64,000 nucleotides of DNA from Hysterangium stoloniferum (lineage: Eukaryota > Basidiomycota > Agaricomycetes > Hysterangiales > Hysterangiaceae). Where the stretch lies: contig WHVD01000052.1 in the NCBI GenBank assembly GCA_015178975.1, forward strand, positions 186,001-250,000. The letters run 5' to 3'. The translations under genes and the position numbers were made by a program. Shown in pieces: positions 35,030 through 45,901 of the stretch (within the stretch, counting starts at the first letter, position 1; the number at the start of each line of letters is the position of its first letter). The notes under the pieces are model-generated. The model was not told the origin of the DNA. It saw only the letters and a program-made list of their open reading frames with translations, and did no database searches.

Positions 35030-35125
35030 GCCACCTGCACTTTCTCCACAGCCACCTGCACTTTCTCCACAGCCACCTGCACTTTCTCCACAGCCACCTG
35101 CACTTTCTCCACAGCCACCTGCACA
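35030..35125. repeat. 21-bp tandem repeat coding for coiled-coil heptads
   Basis: CAGCCACCTGCACTTTCTCCA in about five copies. Read on the minus strand each unit is seven codons, V-Q-V-A-V-E-K, one coiled-coil heptad, so unit number can change without breaking the frame or the helix register. Confidence 0.85.
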
Positions 35126-35576
35126 GCCTCCTCCTCTTCTTCCTTCTTCTGCCTTGCGGCCTCTTCCTCCACAGCCAATGCCGCCTCGTACTCCCATTCC
35201 AAGGCCTCCTCGGCCTCCCTCGCCTCCTTCTCTGCTTCCTCGCAAAGTCAGTGCTGCTCTTCTCGCTGCACCAAAAGTTGGGCTGTGCTCCAAGGTGCCC
35301 GATATGGAGTGCCTGTGGAGGGCCCGGTGGTTGGCATTGTTCTTTGCAGTGTTGGCTTTGGTCCCATTTTGTCAAAGATAGGGGTAATAAAGAAGAAGAA
35401 TTTCTATTTTTTCAAATTTTTATATAGGCTCATCATGTTTGAACCTTACCTTCCAGATCACATGACTCCATGACACATACGTGTAACCGACATGACTTTT
35501 GACACATGTGCATAGCCGACAAGAACCTTATCAAGGTCTAGAGCCTCTTTGGAACTTCGGCATAAAGGGAGGGTAC

Positions 35577-38314
35577 TGTTACGACCAGAAATCCTGCTGG
35601 ACTCTGGGCACAAACTTATATGCACCCATTATCAGTTCACCAGAATTCCCACTGGACTCCATACGTCAGACTTATCTATGTTTGTCTTCATTAGTTGTAT
35701 TTCAGTCAATGGAAAACCCACCAGACTCCGTCTATGTCTATGTCTGACCTCATCCTGCACATCAGTCGCTGGACCCCGCTCAGTAAACCCATCTTCACTC
35801 TAACAGATACCCATTCCCATTTTAGTCAAATGACCTGTCATGATTCGGACTCCACCTCTGCTCCATTTCCTGTTATGGTTTATGATTTGTCACTATTCAG
35901 ACTCTGTAATGTATTAGCCTTATTTTAATACTATTTTCCGAAAAAGGAGTCCAATGCTCTTCAAAATGTGCAAATACTCAATTCACTGCAAGGTAAAATA
36001 ATTTAAGTATTTGATATTAATCAGTGGCAGCCTAAATAGACTTAGAACCCCTGAAGTCAAGAGTTTACTTGAATATATGCACCCAACTTCGCAAAGAAGG
36101 TTATGAGAGCTGCTTGTTCTTTTTCTGTGACAACAACTATTAAAATTAGAATAACAATTTACTGATTCCAAAGCTAGATTTAACTTCAATACTAGCTAGT
36201 TTATATATATTTTATACTATTTATCAAACAGTAAAAATATTTATAAACAGGTCAAAAGATTAGATATAGAATAAAACACTATTTGGCTAATATATGCTTT
36301 ATTTACACTAACCTACAGGGTCTACTGTGATATTAACTTATCAGGATCTTAATGTAATCTTAGGATCTTGCAAGGATATTCTCAGTATTTGTTTATGTGA
36401 ATATGCTCTACTGATTCACAATGAATGAACAATAGAACAAGGATTATTTGTAATGCAATAAGCAGTCAAATTACTCAACTAGAGGTGACTGAAGTCTTAA
36501 ACTACAAATAACAATGTAAGGAAAACTAATAATCAGTACTCAATTAAGAGATGACTATAGTATGAGATTATTTATATATTATTAGTTGATAACCAACAAC
36601 TCTAACTGAAGTGGAAATAATATATAAAAGATAGCCAACTATTCAATTAAGAAGTGGCAAGGGGGAACAAAAGTCAACAACTCAGATTGAGGTGACAAGG
36701 GGAACAGCAGATCAGTCAACAGCTCAGATTGAGGTGACAAGGGATTTGATTGGGCCAACAACTCTGATAGAGGTGGCAAGGGTTTCCAACAGCTCAGATA
36801 GAGGTGGAATTAGCTGTCCAACTGCCCAGATAGGGGTGGAGTAGCCTGCTTGCTGCAGTGACACACAGATGTGTGGGTTGATGTGATTTGATTGATTAAG
36901 ATTAGATGATATTCAAGGCTGGAGCTGAGCTCCTTATATACATTTTATTCTGAGACATTTAGAAGATTCTAGAAGATTGAATGATGTCATTCTGGAAGGA
37001 ATGATGTCATTTAGAATTTTCTAGAATTTTCTAGAGCATTGTTGAAGGTTCTAACTACTTCTAAGACACTATAGAATTTTCTTGGCATAATAGAACATTC
37101 TGGAAACTTACAGAATATTCTACAATATTCTATCTATTATTAGTACCTATTAACTACTATTCCTTTGGCAGCCACTGGAATGTTCCAGAGATTTTCAGTT
37201 TTTGCTGTAGTAGCATATATGATGACATAATGCTCTCGCGCCTGTGCGTGTGTATGACAACCTTCGCGTCTTGTGACTGTCATGTGTTGTGACCGTCGCG
37301 CGCCTTTGTGACAGTCGTGTGCCCTTGTGACAACTGTCACCTGTTGTGACGGTTGTCACTCATTGGGACGATTTTCCCACACGCCGTGTAATAAGCACAG
37401 TGGCCGGTTTTATATTATTACATAATTATTATATTTATTTTTAGTTAGTTATAAATATAATATTTTATTATAATAATATAAATATATATATATTGCCTTG
37501 ATTATGCGCGATTATCTCACATCACGTTTTGTCAGTGTCGGAGTTTGAAATGTCATGTGAATGTCACATGATTACTCGCGCATTGTGAATAAGCGCTGAG
37601 TTGCCGACATATTAATCAAAAAAGAATAAAAGGTAAAAATTCAATAACTTGTTCAATTTATAAGATAAAAATACAAAATAAATTGTATAAATTCAAGATA
37701 AATCAAATAAATACTGTACAATTTTATCGTCGCAATATAATTACATTTATTTATTCGTTTTCGCAATGTGTTAGGGGAAATTGTTTTAAAAAATGAAAAA
37801 GGCTTAGAAATACATAACAGACTCCACTCCGTTCCATCCTGTTCCTAACACCAATTTGGTGTTTACTATTCCCATTTTATGTTTTGCTTGTTTCGTTTCA
37901 TTATTACTGGATTCGGTATGACATTCACTCCATGGTCCATTTAAACTGGCAGATGTTGTACATACAATCCAGTCAGAAAATTGGCTTAGATTCCCCCCAG
38001 TAATCTAATACATTTTCCACTCTAAACTCCTACTTGAATTACACCACTCACACTAGTCGGAGCCCACGGGCTTTAGCGCATCTATCTCTCTTACCTATCG
38101 TGACTCATGACCCATGACCTCCGACCTACGACTCCACGACCCATGACCCCTGTCCAGACTTCCCGGGATTCCTGTCCGCCTGTCCGAAATTGGACAACAT
38201 GATCTAGCGAGGGCGCAGCCTATAAGCTGAAGCCGAGTCCTACCAGATATTCCGTGGGTTTCTCCAGATATTCCGTGGGTTTCTCCAGAGACCCGCCATG
38301 TACGTACCCTAACA
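35577..38314 (+). repeat. 3' LTR of element A, interrupted by solo LTR Y1
   Basis: Two parts, 35577-35904 and 37820-38314, about 818 bp when joined. A purine tract ends at 35576. The core motif is at 38208-38240. A short internal duplication (CAGATATTCCGTGGGTTTCT, twice near 38248-38285) is not in the 5' LTR. Confidence 0.88.
35905..37819 (+). mobile_element. Solo LTR Y1 (1915 bp)
   Basis: TGTAATGTATTAGCC...AATACATAACA with GACTC duplicated at 35900-35904 and 37820-37824. It contains degenerate tandem phrases CAACTCAGATTGAGGTGACA (about 36590-36840), the core-promoter-like CCTTATATACATTTT near 36940, a GTGACAACTGTCAC-type region (about 37250-37370) and an AT-rich 3' third. It resembles family X at both termini and in the TATA segment. 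Confidence 0.85.
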
Positions 38315-38319
38315 AAAGG

Positions 38320-39388
38320 TCATTTAAACATCTGGGATGTGATTCAAACATAATTTGGTTTTTAAAACTTTCAAAAAGTTTTAAACTCTCTTGTACATTA
38401 CAAACTAAAGAATCTTTCTGGACACGAGTCGACAATAAAAAAAATTAGTAGTTTGAAACACTAATACTTTTAAAAAATTGATACCTTCAGATAGTCCATT
38501 CCATGCATATGTATATCATTGGAATCTCTAAATACATACATATGTATTACTTTGGAATGGATCTGTCAATCTGAACAGATTTCTACTTGATTCAACATAC
38601 CCAGAATATATAGGGGGTTTTACTTAATAAAGACAGCTGTGGTATGAAAAATTTCCAATAATATTTTACATATTTTACATGGAAATAACTACATTACAAC
38701 TTTAAAAAAACAAAGTACTAATAAAAGTATTAGTAGGCATCTGTAAAAGGAAGGAAATTATATACAATGGAATTTGTTAAATAACTATGGGTTGTACAAG
38801 ATGTAATATGGAAAATTATTTCTGATGGTTGTTTTTTGATGATATAATTGGTTCAGAATAGATATCACTATTTAAAGATAGAGTTTTGTAAAAATAAGAA
38901 TTTTATTAATAAATATTTGAGATTATAGTAATTATAAACACCTCCTATGCTTGTGGATGTATGAGTGCCCACAAGGCCACAACAGTGACATATATATAAC
39001 TGTAGCAGTCACACTTAATCAAAACACTTTTCAACCCTGACAAGCACCACCTGCACAACACAAGTATTAGTTTGGGATTCTGTCTCAATAACAACTGCAT
39101 CACCACTCTTTATACAGTATTTTTGACAGTAAGCAAGACTCCCCACTGAAACAGTCAAAGTTTGCTTGCTACTACTTGGCTTGTCTCTAAAGCTAAGACT
39201 TCATGCAATGGACTACATGTCTCAAAGTTATTCCATTTCTTTCTCATAGTAGTGGCACTACCTTTACTCTTTCTTTAGCTCTGCAAGCAACCTCTAATCA
39301 CACCTCTAGATCGATCTCTGTTCCAGCTACTATCAGTCTGATTCCACCTTAAGGTCAATCCCCTTTCTTAAGTACTTGTCTCGTTGAT
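38320..39388. other. AT-rich unclassified DNA
   Basis: Sequence between element A and X2 with no coding frame I can support. It contains ATATGTATATCATTGG / ATACATACATATGTATTA-type short inverted sequence near 38505-38550. It probably belongs to an older transposon. Confidence 0.35.
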
Positions 39389-39393
39389 CACAC

Positions 39394-40647
39394 TGTAATG
39401 TATTCAGGGGCTTCTCTCAGATAGCTCAATATATGCTATAGTGTTACAGAGCTTCAACAATAAAATAAGCAAAGGTCCAGTAATTTAAATACTGATAGAT
39501 TAATGAGCTGCACTATTAACCTTAAACAACTCAAATCAATGCTTGTTTTGATTATTGAAAGGTTCAAAAGAACAATATGTCACTTTTTTAGCAAATAAAC
39601 AACTATTCCTTGAGAATAGGGGCTAGAAGCTGAGTATATGTGCAGTAACTTAGCAGAGACTTGATATAAAGCTTTGTTTCTTGTATGCTTATTTGTAACT
39701 ATTAATAGATATTTAACAAGGTGTTAAATAATTTATTAATAGAGAAAATAATTTGTGTTGGATTTCTTGTACTTGATTAATTCACTAGCTTAAGGGATGG
39801 GCCTTGAATAATCTAAGTGTTGGCAGGATTTCAGTAAGAATACTTATTAGGTTTATTATGTAATTAATAAGCCTAAAGGGTAGCTGTGAGGCTGGGGGAA
39901 CTTAGATGATTAGCTAAGTTCAAGAGTTGCTGACAAAGAGTTCTAGATTCTGCAAGTGTAGGTGCTTGTAGTTAGTGTATCAGACTAAGGCTATTATTGT
40001 CCTTAGGATGATGAGATAAGCTTGTGAGCTGTGCAGTAAAATATGTGTGTGATAAGATTATTTTATTGGAAACTTGGCCTTATATATATTTTGATAACTA
40101 AATAATTAACTATTTATTTATTTTATGAGGTCATTATTTAGATCATAATGACCTCATAATCTACTTATTTTTTACCCTTTATTTATCTTATGACTCCCCT
40201 CTCTGAGACAAGGGTTCCGACCTTTTGGTTGAACATGAAGGTTCAAGGCTGCAGTCCTGAAACGGAAGCAAATGCTGAGTCAGCAGAATCAAATAATGAC
40301 TCGAGTATGTCATTACAGTCACATCCATGACTGTATAATATCCCGAGGTTGGAGGCTTATCTAATAAGTCACATGACACTAAAAATGTACACATAGCATC
40401 AAGCAATGTGCCGAGAAGTAATAACTAAGTAAATAAAATATAAATAATTAGTTAAAAATTATAATAAGATAAATAAGTAATAATAGTATAATATGAACCC
40501 ATATATGCTATTATTATGTGAAGTTAAAAGGAATAAGGCCTTATATTTCACAATAAAAATATAATAAAAATACAATACATTCAAAAAAATACTAATTAAT
40601 TTAAAGAAAATTAAGAGAACCTCATGAGATAAAGCTGATACCTCACA
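39394..40647 (+). mobile_element. Solo LTR X2 (1254 bp)
   Basis: TGTAATGTATTCAGG...GATACCTCACA with CACAC duplicated at 39389-39393 and 40648-40652. Strongly similar to X1 along its length. It has lost most of the 30-bp repeats and nearly all CpGs, so it is older than X1. Confidence 0.85.
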
Positions 40648-40745
40648 CACACCTTGAGGGTCAATCTTACTTCTGTCGTTAGAATACCAGACTATTATAC
40701 TATCCAGCTACTACTATTATAATGGTCATTACCATTATTGCACTG

Positions 40746-41897
40746 TGTTAAGTTCTGAACACAAAGGATAAGCTCCGAGGAAGTCCTGTGGAGCGTTCTG
40801 GTAATTATTCCAAACACACTTTCTGGGAATGTCCCACAGAGTCCCTGGGTAATTAGTCCAGGAAGTTTCCGGGGATATTAGTACAAGGAATGTGGTATCA
40901 GAATAATTACCAGAAGTGGTGCTGCTGAGAGATGGACTTGGCTTCAGCTTATGTGCTGTGCCCTTGTACACTCATTCAGGTGTCCATATTTTGAGCTGAC
41001 AGGATGCATACAGGAAGATGTAGATTCTGGAGTTCCCATGGGAGTTCCAGGAATCAAGTGTGCAGACAGAGAAGAGGACTAGAGACTGGATCAGGACATA
41101 TTCAGGGTGTAACTAGTTTGAGGGTGTAACTTGTTTGAGGGTGTAACTTGTTTGATTACACCCTCAAACAAGTTACATTCAAACTGGATTCTAAGTACAT
41201 GAATATAGGAGACTTATATAGACTGTGAAATGTAATAATACCAAATCTGGTATTAATGAGGGGCAGAACTATTAAACATAAAATGAAACAAGTAAATACC
41301 AAGCTAAATATTAGGGATGGAATGGAACGGGAGTGGAGTCCAAAACATGACAGGTCATTAGACCATAATGGGAGTGGGGTTCCGGGAGTCCAGTCAGAGT
41401 CTGGTGACAGGCACAGAGAGTCAGGTATAAACAGGTTGATTTGCAGGTCCAGCAGAGTCCAAGGACTGGTGCATGAGACACAGAAAAATCATGACAGGTC
41501 ATGGGACCATAATGGGATCAGGGTTCTATGCTCTATTAGAGGGGTTCCAGGAGTCTGGTTGGAGTCCAGTGACTGGTCCGTGAGATACAGAGTGTTGGGT
41601 GTATGTATATAGGGTGGAGTCCAGAGTCTGGTGGGTTTTCTGGGTCATAACAGAAGGTGCCTAGTCAGGGGGCAGCCTGACAGAATGGGATGTGAGTCAA
41701 AGGGTACTTGGTGGATGAGGGTCAGGTTCTGGTGGATGAGGGTCAGGTTCTGGTGGATGAGGGTCAGGTTCTGGTGGATGAGGGTCAGGTTCTGGTGGAT
41801 TCTGGATCTTGATAGTGGTCCAGAAGATGGTTCAGAACTAATATAATATCTGAAGGATACTCCGTGGACTTCCCAGGAATGGGTCTTGATACACTGT
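40746..41897 (-). mobile_element. Family C-like 3' LTR with a scrap of internal region
   Basis: 40746-41651 is an LTR in minus orientation (+ strand TGTTAAGTTC...GGTCATAACA) with the core at 40934-40965. No target duplication is found. To the right, 41652-41897 matches (inverted) 61306-61490 and would be the 3' internal end of the element. It holds a 21-bp tandem GGTCAGGTTCTGGTGGATGAG (about four units, 41700-41800). At 41105-41170 a repeated GAGGGTGTAACTTGTTTG is followed by its inverted copy. A truncated element, joined to copia DNA at about 41897. Confidence 0.65.
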
Positions 41898-42280
41898 TAC
41901 AAGTTAATATTGCTCACACATTGTGTGGTAAATTACCCAACTCTTTACAGCTGGGTACCATTCAATTTTCAGAGGAGGAGGAGTGACATTCATTGACAAG
42001 GACAACAAGCCCTTCATGTGAGGACAGGGTGTAGGCACCATGTACGAAATGGACATACAACCTGCAAGTGAGTTGACCATTGGAACTGTACCTGAGGCAG
42101 TCATAACAAGGAATGACATAATCACATGTGCCATGAAATCCCATGTATAGCCTACCAATATCGATACATGGCATTGCCAAATAGGCCATGTAAACTACCA
42201 AACCATCAGTTGCATACAATGGGACTCAATAGTGGCAGGCCTAGATACAACAACTCACAAGGAAGGTACTGGGAATAAAA
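41898..42280 (+). pseudogene. Ty1/copia GAG-pre-integrase fragment
   Basis: The + strand reads F-R-G-G-G-V-T-F-I-D-K-D-N-K-P-F-M, G-V-G-T-M-Y-E-M-D, then D-T-W-H-C-Q-I-G-H-V-N-Y, the W-H-x-R-x-G-H signature of copia pre-integrase domains. Stops occur (after P-F-M and S-H-V). It is part of an otherwise lost copia element on the + strand. Confidence 0.6.
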
Positions 42281-42449
42281 TGCTACCAAGCCTGCTGAGT
42301 GAGGAGAAGATATGGGAGGATCCCAAAACTCAACCAAAGATATTCAAACTCAGCTTTAGCCTCAGCTGAAAAACTACTTGACAGACTAGGAAAAGAAGCC
42401 AGTAACCCAAATCCAGATGAAGACCAAGTAGCATTGCACATACATACCT

Positions 42450-43778
42450 ATATCACCACCAGATCCTATAATTCCCTTATGGGAGAGGGTGGAAGTGGAA
42501 TGGCCAAAGAGTGAGCCTCAGGAGTGTCAGAAACTGATAGAAAGTATCCCCAGAAGACTTGATGCTGTAATAAAGGCCATACAAAGTACTAGAATAGTAT
42601 GGTATCTGATTCAAAAAGAGTGGTTGCAAAACTGTCCCAATGATTGTTCGATTTTAGATATTCACTGTGACACCAATATCCATCTATATTATGTAATATT
42701 TGGGTGTGTCAAAGCTAGTATGCTACGGTATATGCGAGAATATCCTCACTATTTTAGAAAATTTATTTGGTAGGTTATAAAGCATTTACTGAGAATTACC
42801 AAAACATTGGGACAGTTTTGGAAGCTGTCAGGAACCAGAAAACCCGCCAGCCTCCGGGCTCCCGGACCCTGTCCTACATGCTACCGACCCTCTATATTGA
42901 ATAGTTACAACCGGAGTTCATGCTGGAGCCTGCACATCAACTTGTTTATGCCTGACTCTCTGTATGCACTCCATCCTGCCTGCCCCCAACTAGCCACCTT
43001 CTGTTATGACCCAAAAGCCCACTGGACTCCAGAATCCACCCTATATACACCCAACACTCTGTATCTCACGGACCAGTCACTGGACTCTGACCAGACTCCC
43101 AGATCCCCTTTCACAGAGCATAGAACCCTGCTCCCATTATGGTCAAACAGTCTGTCATGTGTCTCATGCACCAGTCATCAGACTCCACCAGACTCCAAAC
43201 TCCACCCTATATACACCCGACGCTCTGTATCTCACAGACCAGTCACCGGACTCTGACCGGACTCCCTGGAACCCCTCTAACAGAGCCCTGTTCCCATTAT
43301 GGTCTAATGACCTGTCATGTTTTGGACCCCGCTCCCGTTCCGTTCTGTCCCTAATTCCCAGTTTAGTATTTACTTGTTTTGTTTTATGTTTAATAGTTCT
43401 GCCCCTCATTAATACCAGATTTGGTATTATTGCATTTCACAGTCTATATAAGTCTGCTATATTCATGTACTTACAATCCAGTTTGAATCTTGAACAAGTT
43501 ACTCCCCTGATCCAGTCTCTGCTCCTCTCATCTGTCTGCATGCTTGATTCCCAGAACTCCCACAGGAACTCCGGAATCTACACCTTCCTGTATGCATTCT
43601 GTCAGCTTGAAATATGGACACCTGAATGTGTGTACGAGGGTGCAGCCCATTAGCTGAAGCCAAGTCCATCTCATCACTACCACAACACACTTCTGGTAAT
43701 TATTCTGATACCACACTCCATGGGACTTCCTCGGAGCTTATCCTTTGTGTTTGGAACTTAACAGAAGCCACTGTACCT
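42450..43778 (+). pseudogene. Tc1/mariner 3' fragment, split by solo LTR C4
   Basis: 42466-42580 reads P-L-W-E-R-V-E-V-E-W, then P-Q-E-C-Q-K-L-I-E-S-I-P-R-R-L-D-A-V-I-K-A, the C-terminus of Tc1 transposases. The element end (AAACATTGGGACAGTTTTGG) is cut at 42825 by C4 and finishes after it as CCACTG-TA near 43769-43776. A phrase CCAGATCCTATAATTCCCT stands both before (about 42460) and after (about 43785) the pair. Confidence 0.55.
42826..43763 (+). mobile_element. Solo LTR C4 (938 bp)
   Basis: TGTCAGGAACCAG...GGAACTTAACA with GAAGC duplicated at 42821-42825 and 43764-43768. It is the only C copy in + orientation. Core motif at 43636-43667. A CTATATAAG core-promoter-like element is near 43443. 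Confidence 0.88.
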
Positions 43779-44268
43779 ATCTCACCAGATCCTATAATTC
43801 CCTAATGTTCAACCTGAGTACAAGGACCAACACAGGTGATACTAGACTCACAAGTGTCTGAACAAACAACCAAGGACTTGAGAAGGGTGGGTATTGACTG
43901 GGCAACAGACACCAAACACCTATAGACATTAATATGGCCAAAATATTTCAAGTTAGTGCACCCATGAGTAAATTAATACATAGAACCAAATTACTGGCTT
44001 CCAAACTCTTACAATGAAGTCATGACCTGGCCATATATCTGGGCAGAGCTGATCACAAAGGAGTTAGTGGTAATGAAGTGGAGTATGCAATGCATTTGTG
44101 AAGCTAATGTCAATCATTCTTCCTTCAAGCATTCCCTCCTATTTACTGTTTTTATGCTGTGGATTTGGAAGGTTCCTCCTTCTGTTTCTGTCATCCCCAC
44201 TCCCCATGAAATGGCTTGTAAGTAACAAAATCTTTGATGTTTATAAAAGAGTGATCACTTGCTGCAGA
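43779..44268. other. Unclassified transposon-like DNA
   Basis: No intact frame. Around 44030-44100 the + strand reads Y-L-G-R-A-D-H-K-G-V-S-G-N-E-V-E-Y-A, which faintly resembles a LINE RNase H end (G-x-x-G-N-E-x-A-D). Too weak to call. Confidence 0.25.
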
Positions 44269-44272
44269 CTGG

Positions 44273-45159
44273 GGAGGATGGTCACACTTCATTGAATATA
44301 CAAAATTTTATGAAAAACTCCTCATATTTTTAAGTGAGGCTACATACTTCCTCTGGCTATGACTACATGTTTTAGGGGTTTATATTTCATTACCCAAAAA
44401 TTTGATCTTTAAGACTTGTATACTCTTTTAAAATATGCACAAATGTCATGGTTAACCAAAATTATTTGGGTTATGACTTAATCCTTGGGATGAAATGCAT
44501 TCCCTAGTATCTCTGTGACTTTTAAAATGTCCACAAATGTCATGGTTAACCAAAATTATTTGGGTTATGACTTAATATTTGGGATGAGATGTATTCTCTT
44601 GTATATTATGCAAAATTTCAAATGTAGTTCCTATAATTTAAATTTATTTGGTTTAGAAAGTTAACCAGAACTATCTGGCCAACCAATCCTTGTTGTGGAA
44701 TTTATCCCCAAAAGGATAATCCATATATGTTTGTTTGACTCACTTTTGTCAGATACAAGATTAATATTAATATTTCCTTATTCTCCAGAGTATCACCTGA
44801 TAGACTGTATTTGATTAAATATTAATTTTACAACAAACAATATAAATATATATACTTTAGTGGTGTAAGACTACTATCTGCTGCAGGTGCAGACAGACAC
44901 TAGAATGAGTGATGAGGAATAAACCACTACTGTATTGAAATCCACATGTACATAATATATACTAATAGAACAATGGGATGTAAGCACAATAGGATGTGGA
45001 CTACAATAGGATGTGGACTACAATAGGATGTGGACTACAATAGGATGTGGACTACAATGGAGTGGGTAACAATGGAGACTCAATATTACCAAATCACAGT
45101 GTAGGGAGTCTCACTACCTTACAGTGGATAAATAACTTTTAAAGTTTTGGGTTATCCTC
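44273..45159 (+). mobile_element. MITE-like element Z1, interrupted by mini-element W2
   Basis: Ends GGAGGATGG... and ...GGGTTATCCTC (inverted GAGGAT), with a 4-bp duplication CTGG at 44269-44272 and 45160-45163. Without W2 it is about 620 bp, as in Z2. No coding capacity. Copies: Z2 (49947-50569) and Z3 (54917-55461). Confidence 0.7.
44864..45123 (+). mobile_element. Mini-element W2 (260 bp)
   Basis: TGTAAGACTACTATC...CTACCTTACA inside Z1, with GTGG repeated on both sides; the empty site TAGTGGATAAATA is seen in Z2 and Z3. It contains about four to five copies of the 17-bp CAATAGGATGTGGACTA (44984-45063). A non-coding mini-LTR or MITE. Confidence 0.65.
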
Positions 45160-45901
45160 CTGGGTGTACATTATCATATAAGCTATGCAGGCTTCCATGA
45201 CTCAGGTCATAAAAGCATAAAAATTGTTCTCAGAGGGGGTAGCTGTTACTGGTTGGTCTGACACAAGTGTGGTGTTGGCAGTGGGTGTCTGTGTGTCTAT
45301 CTTTTGGGTCAGTTAGTTCCTGACATCTCCTTTCTTCCTCCACCAGTCCAGGTATTGGCCTTCCATACCTCCTCCCAATTTGAAACATTTGTCTACATAC
45401 ATATAGTATGTCCAGTTCTGCAATATAATGGGTTGGAACAGACCAATGAACTTCATGTTGGTTTGGGTTGAATTGTTGCCAATGTGTAACTAGTTTGTAT
45501 GATGGGTTTACAGTGTCTCACCAGTATGGCATTGTACATTGTGAGTTTTGCAATTACATCTGCAGAGTATTTCTGTTCATAAAGTATGCTAATATATATA
45601 GACCATTCTGCCAGCATGGATCCTAGTATAATTGTTGGGAACTCCAGGTCATCTACTCAGCTTCCTTGCCCAACAGCCCTTTCCCAGACTTCATGAAGTG
45701 TTGCAAAATGTCTGGTTAAGTTGGCACTATCCTCATGTCTGATGGTTCATAGTGCATTTTCTGCATTCAAATGTCCAATGTCTGAAACAGCATCATATAT
45801 CATTGTAAGTGTACTCCATGCTTCAGCTGTGCTCTGTGTTGACCTAATTCCAAGCCCTAGAGGATTTTTAACATTAAGTGTAATCATGCTCTTTATATAT
45901 A

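Larger units (their letters stand above)
33333..35367 (-). pseudogene. Antisense accessory gene of element A (split by solo LTR C2)
   Basis: Minus strand, opposite to gag-pol of A. Exon 1 is 35367-34999 (123 codons): M-G-P-K-P-T-L-Q, then a coiled coil with four or five V-A-V-E-K-V-Q heptads, ending V-V-G-K before a GTAAGT donor. Exon 2 is 34940-33824 with C2 removed (19 codons, R-K-V-T-E-V-E-S-K...P-G-S-P-Q-K). Exon 3 starts at 33775 and contains RCSGCNDRNTEC and CYQCTYLKVRC, that is C-x2-C-x6-C-x9-C-x2-C-x6-C, with one TGA between the halves. The tail L-D-E-V-L-G-R-I-T-E-G-I-E-A-Q-N-V-L-L ends acidic near 33340 in another frame. Intron positions and the (S)PxK exon end match elements B and D, so the gene is homologous although pol and LTR differ. 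Confidence 0.7.
16706..38314 (+). mobile_element. Ty3/gypsy chromodomain element A with four nested insertion sites
   Basis: Bounded by TG...CA LTRs (16706-17505, and 35577-38314 which is split by Y1) and the perfect duplication AAAGG at 16701-16705 and 38315-38319. Order: LTR, gag, protease, RT, RNase H, integrase, chromodomain, antisense accessory gene, purine tract (about 35563-35576), LTR. Insertions: X1 (19537-20858), B (21745-30958), C2 (33847-34901) and Y1 (35905-37819), each with its own 5-bp duplication. Without them the element is about 8.1 kb, a normal size. Many coding stops are TGA in place of CGA. The element is dead, but each domain is recognisable. Confidence 0.92.

Noticed and set aside
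34979..35473. 164-codon + strand frame rich in T-A-T-C-T-F-S repeats
   Set aside because: It is the complement of the coiled-coil exon with its 21-bp repeat; the minus strand has the splice donor and homology to B and D.
36590..36840. CRISPR-like array in Y LTRs (AGCTCAACTAGAGGTGRCAAGG units)
   Set aside because: Units are unequal, the spacers are themselves repeats, it lies in a eukaryotic LTR and no cas genes are present.
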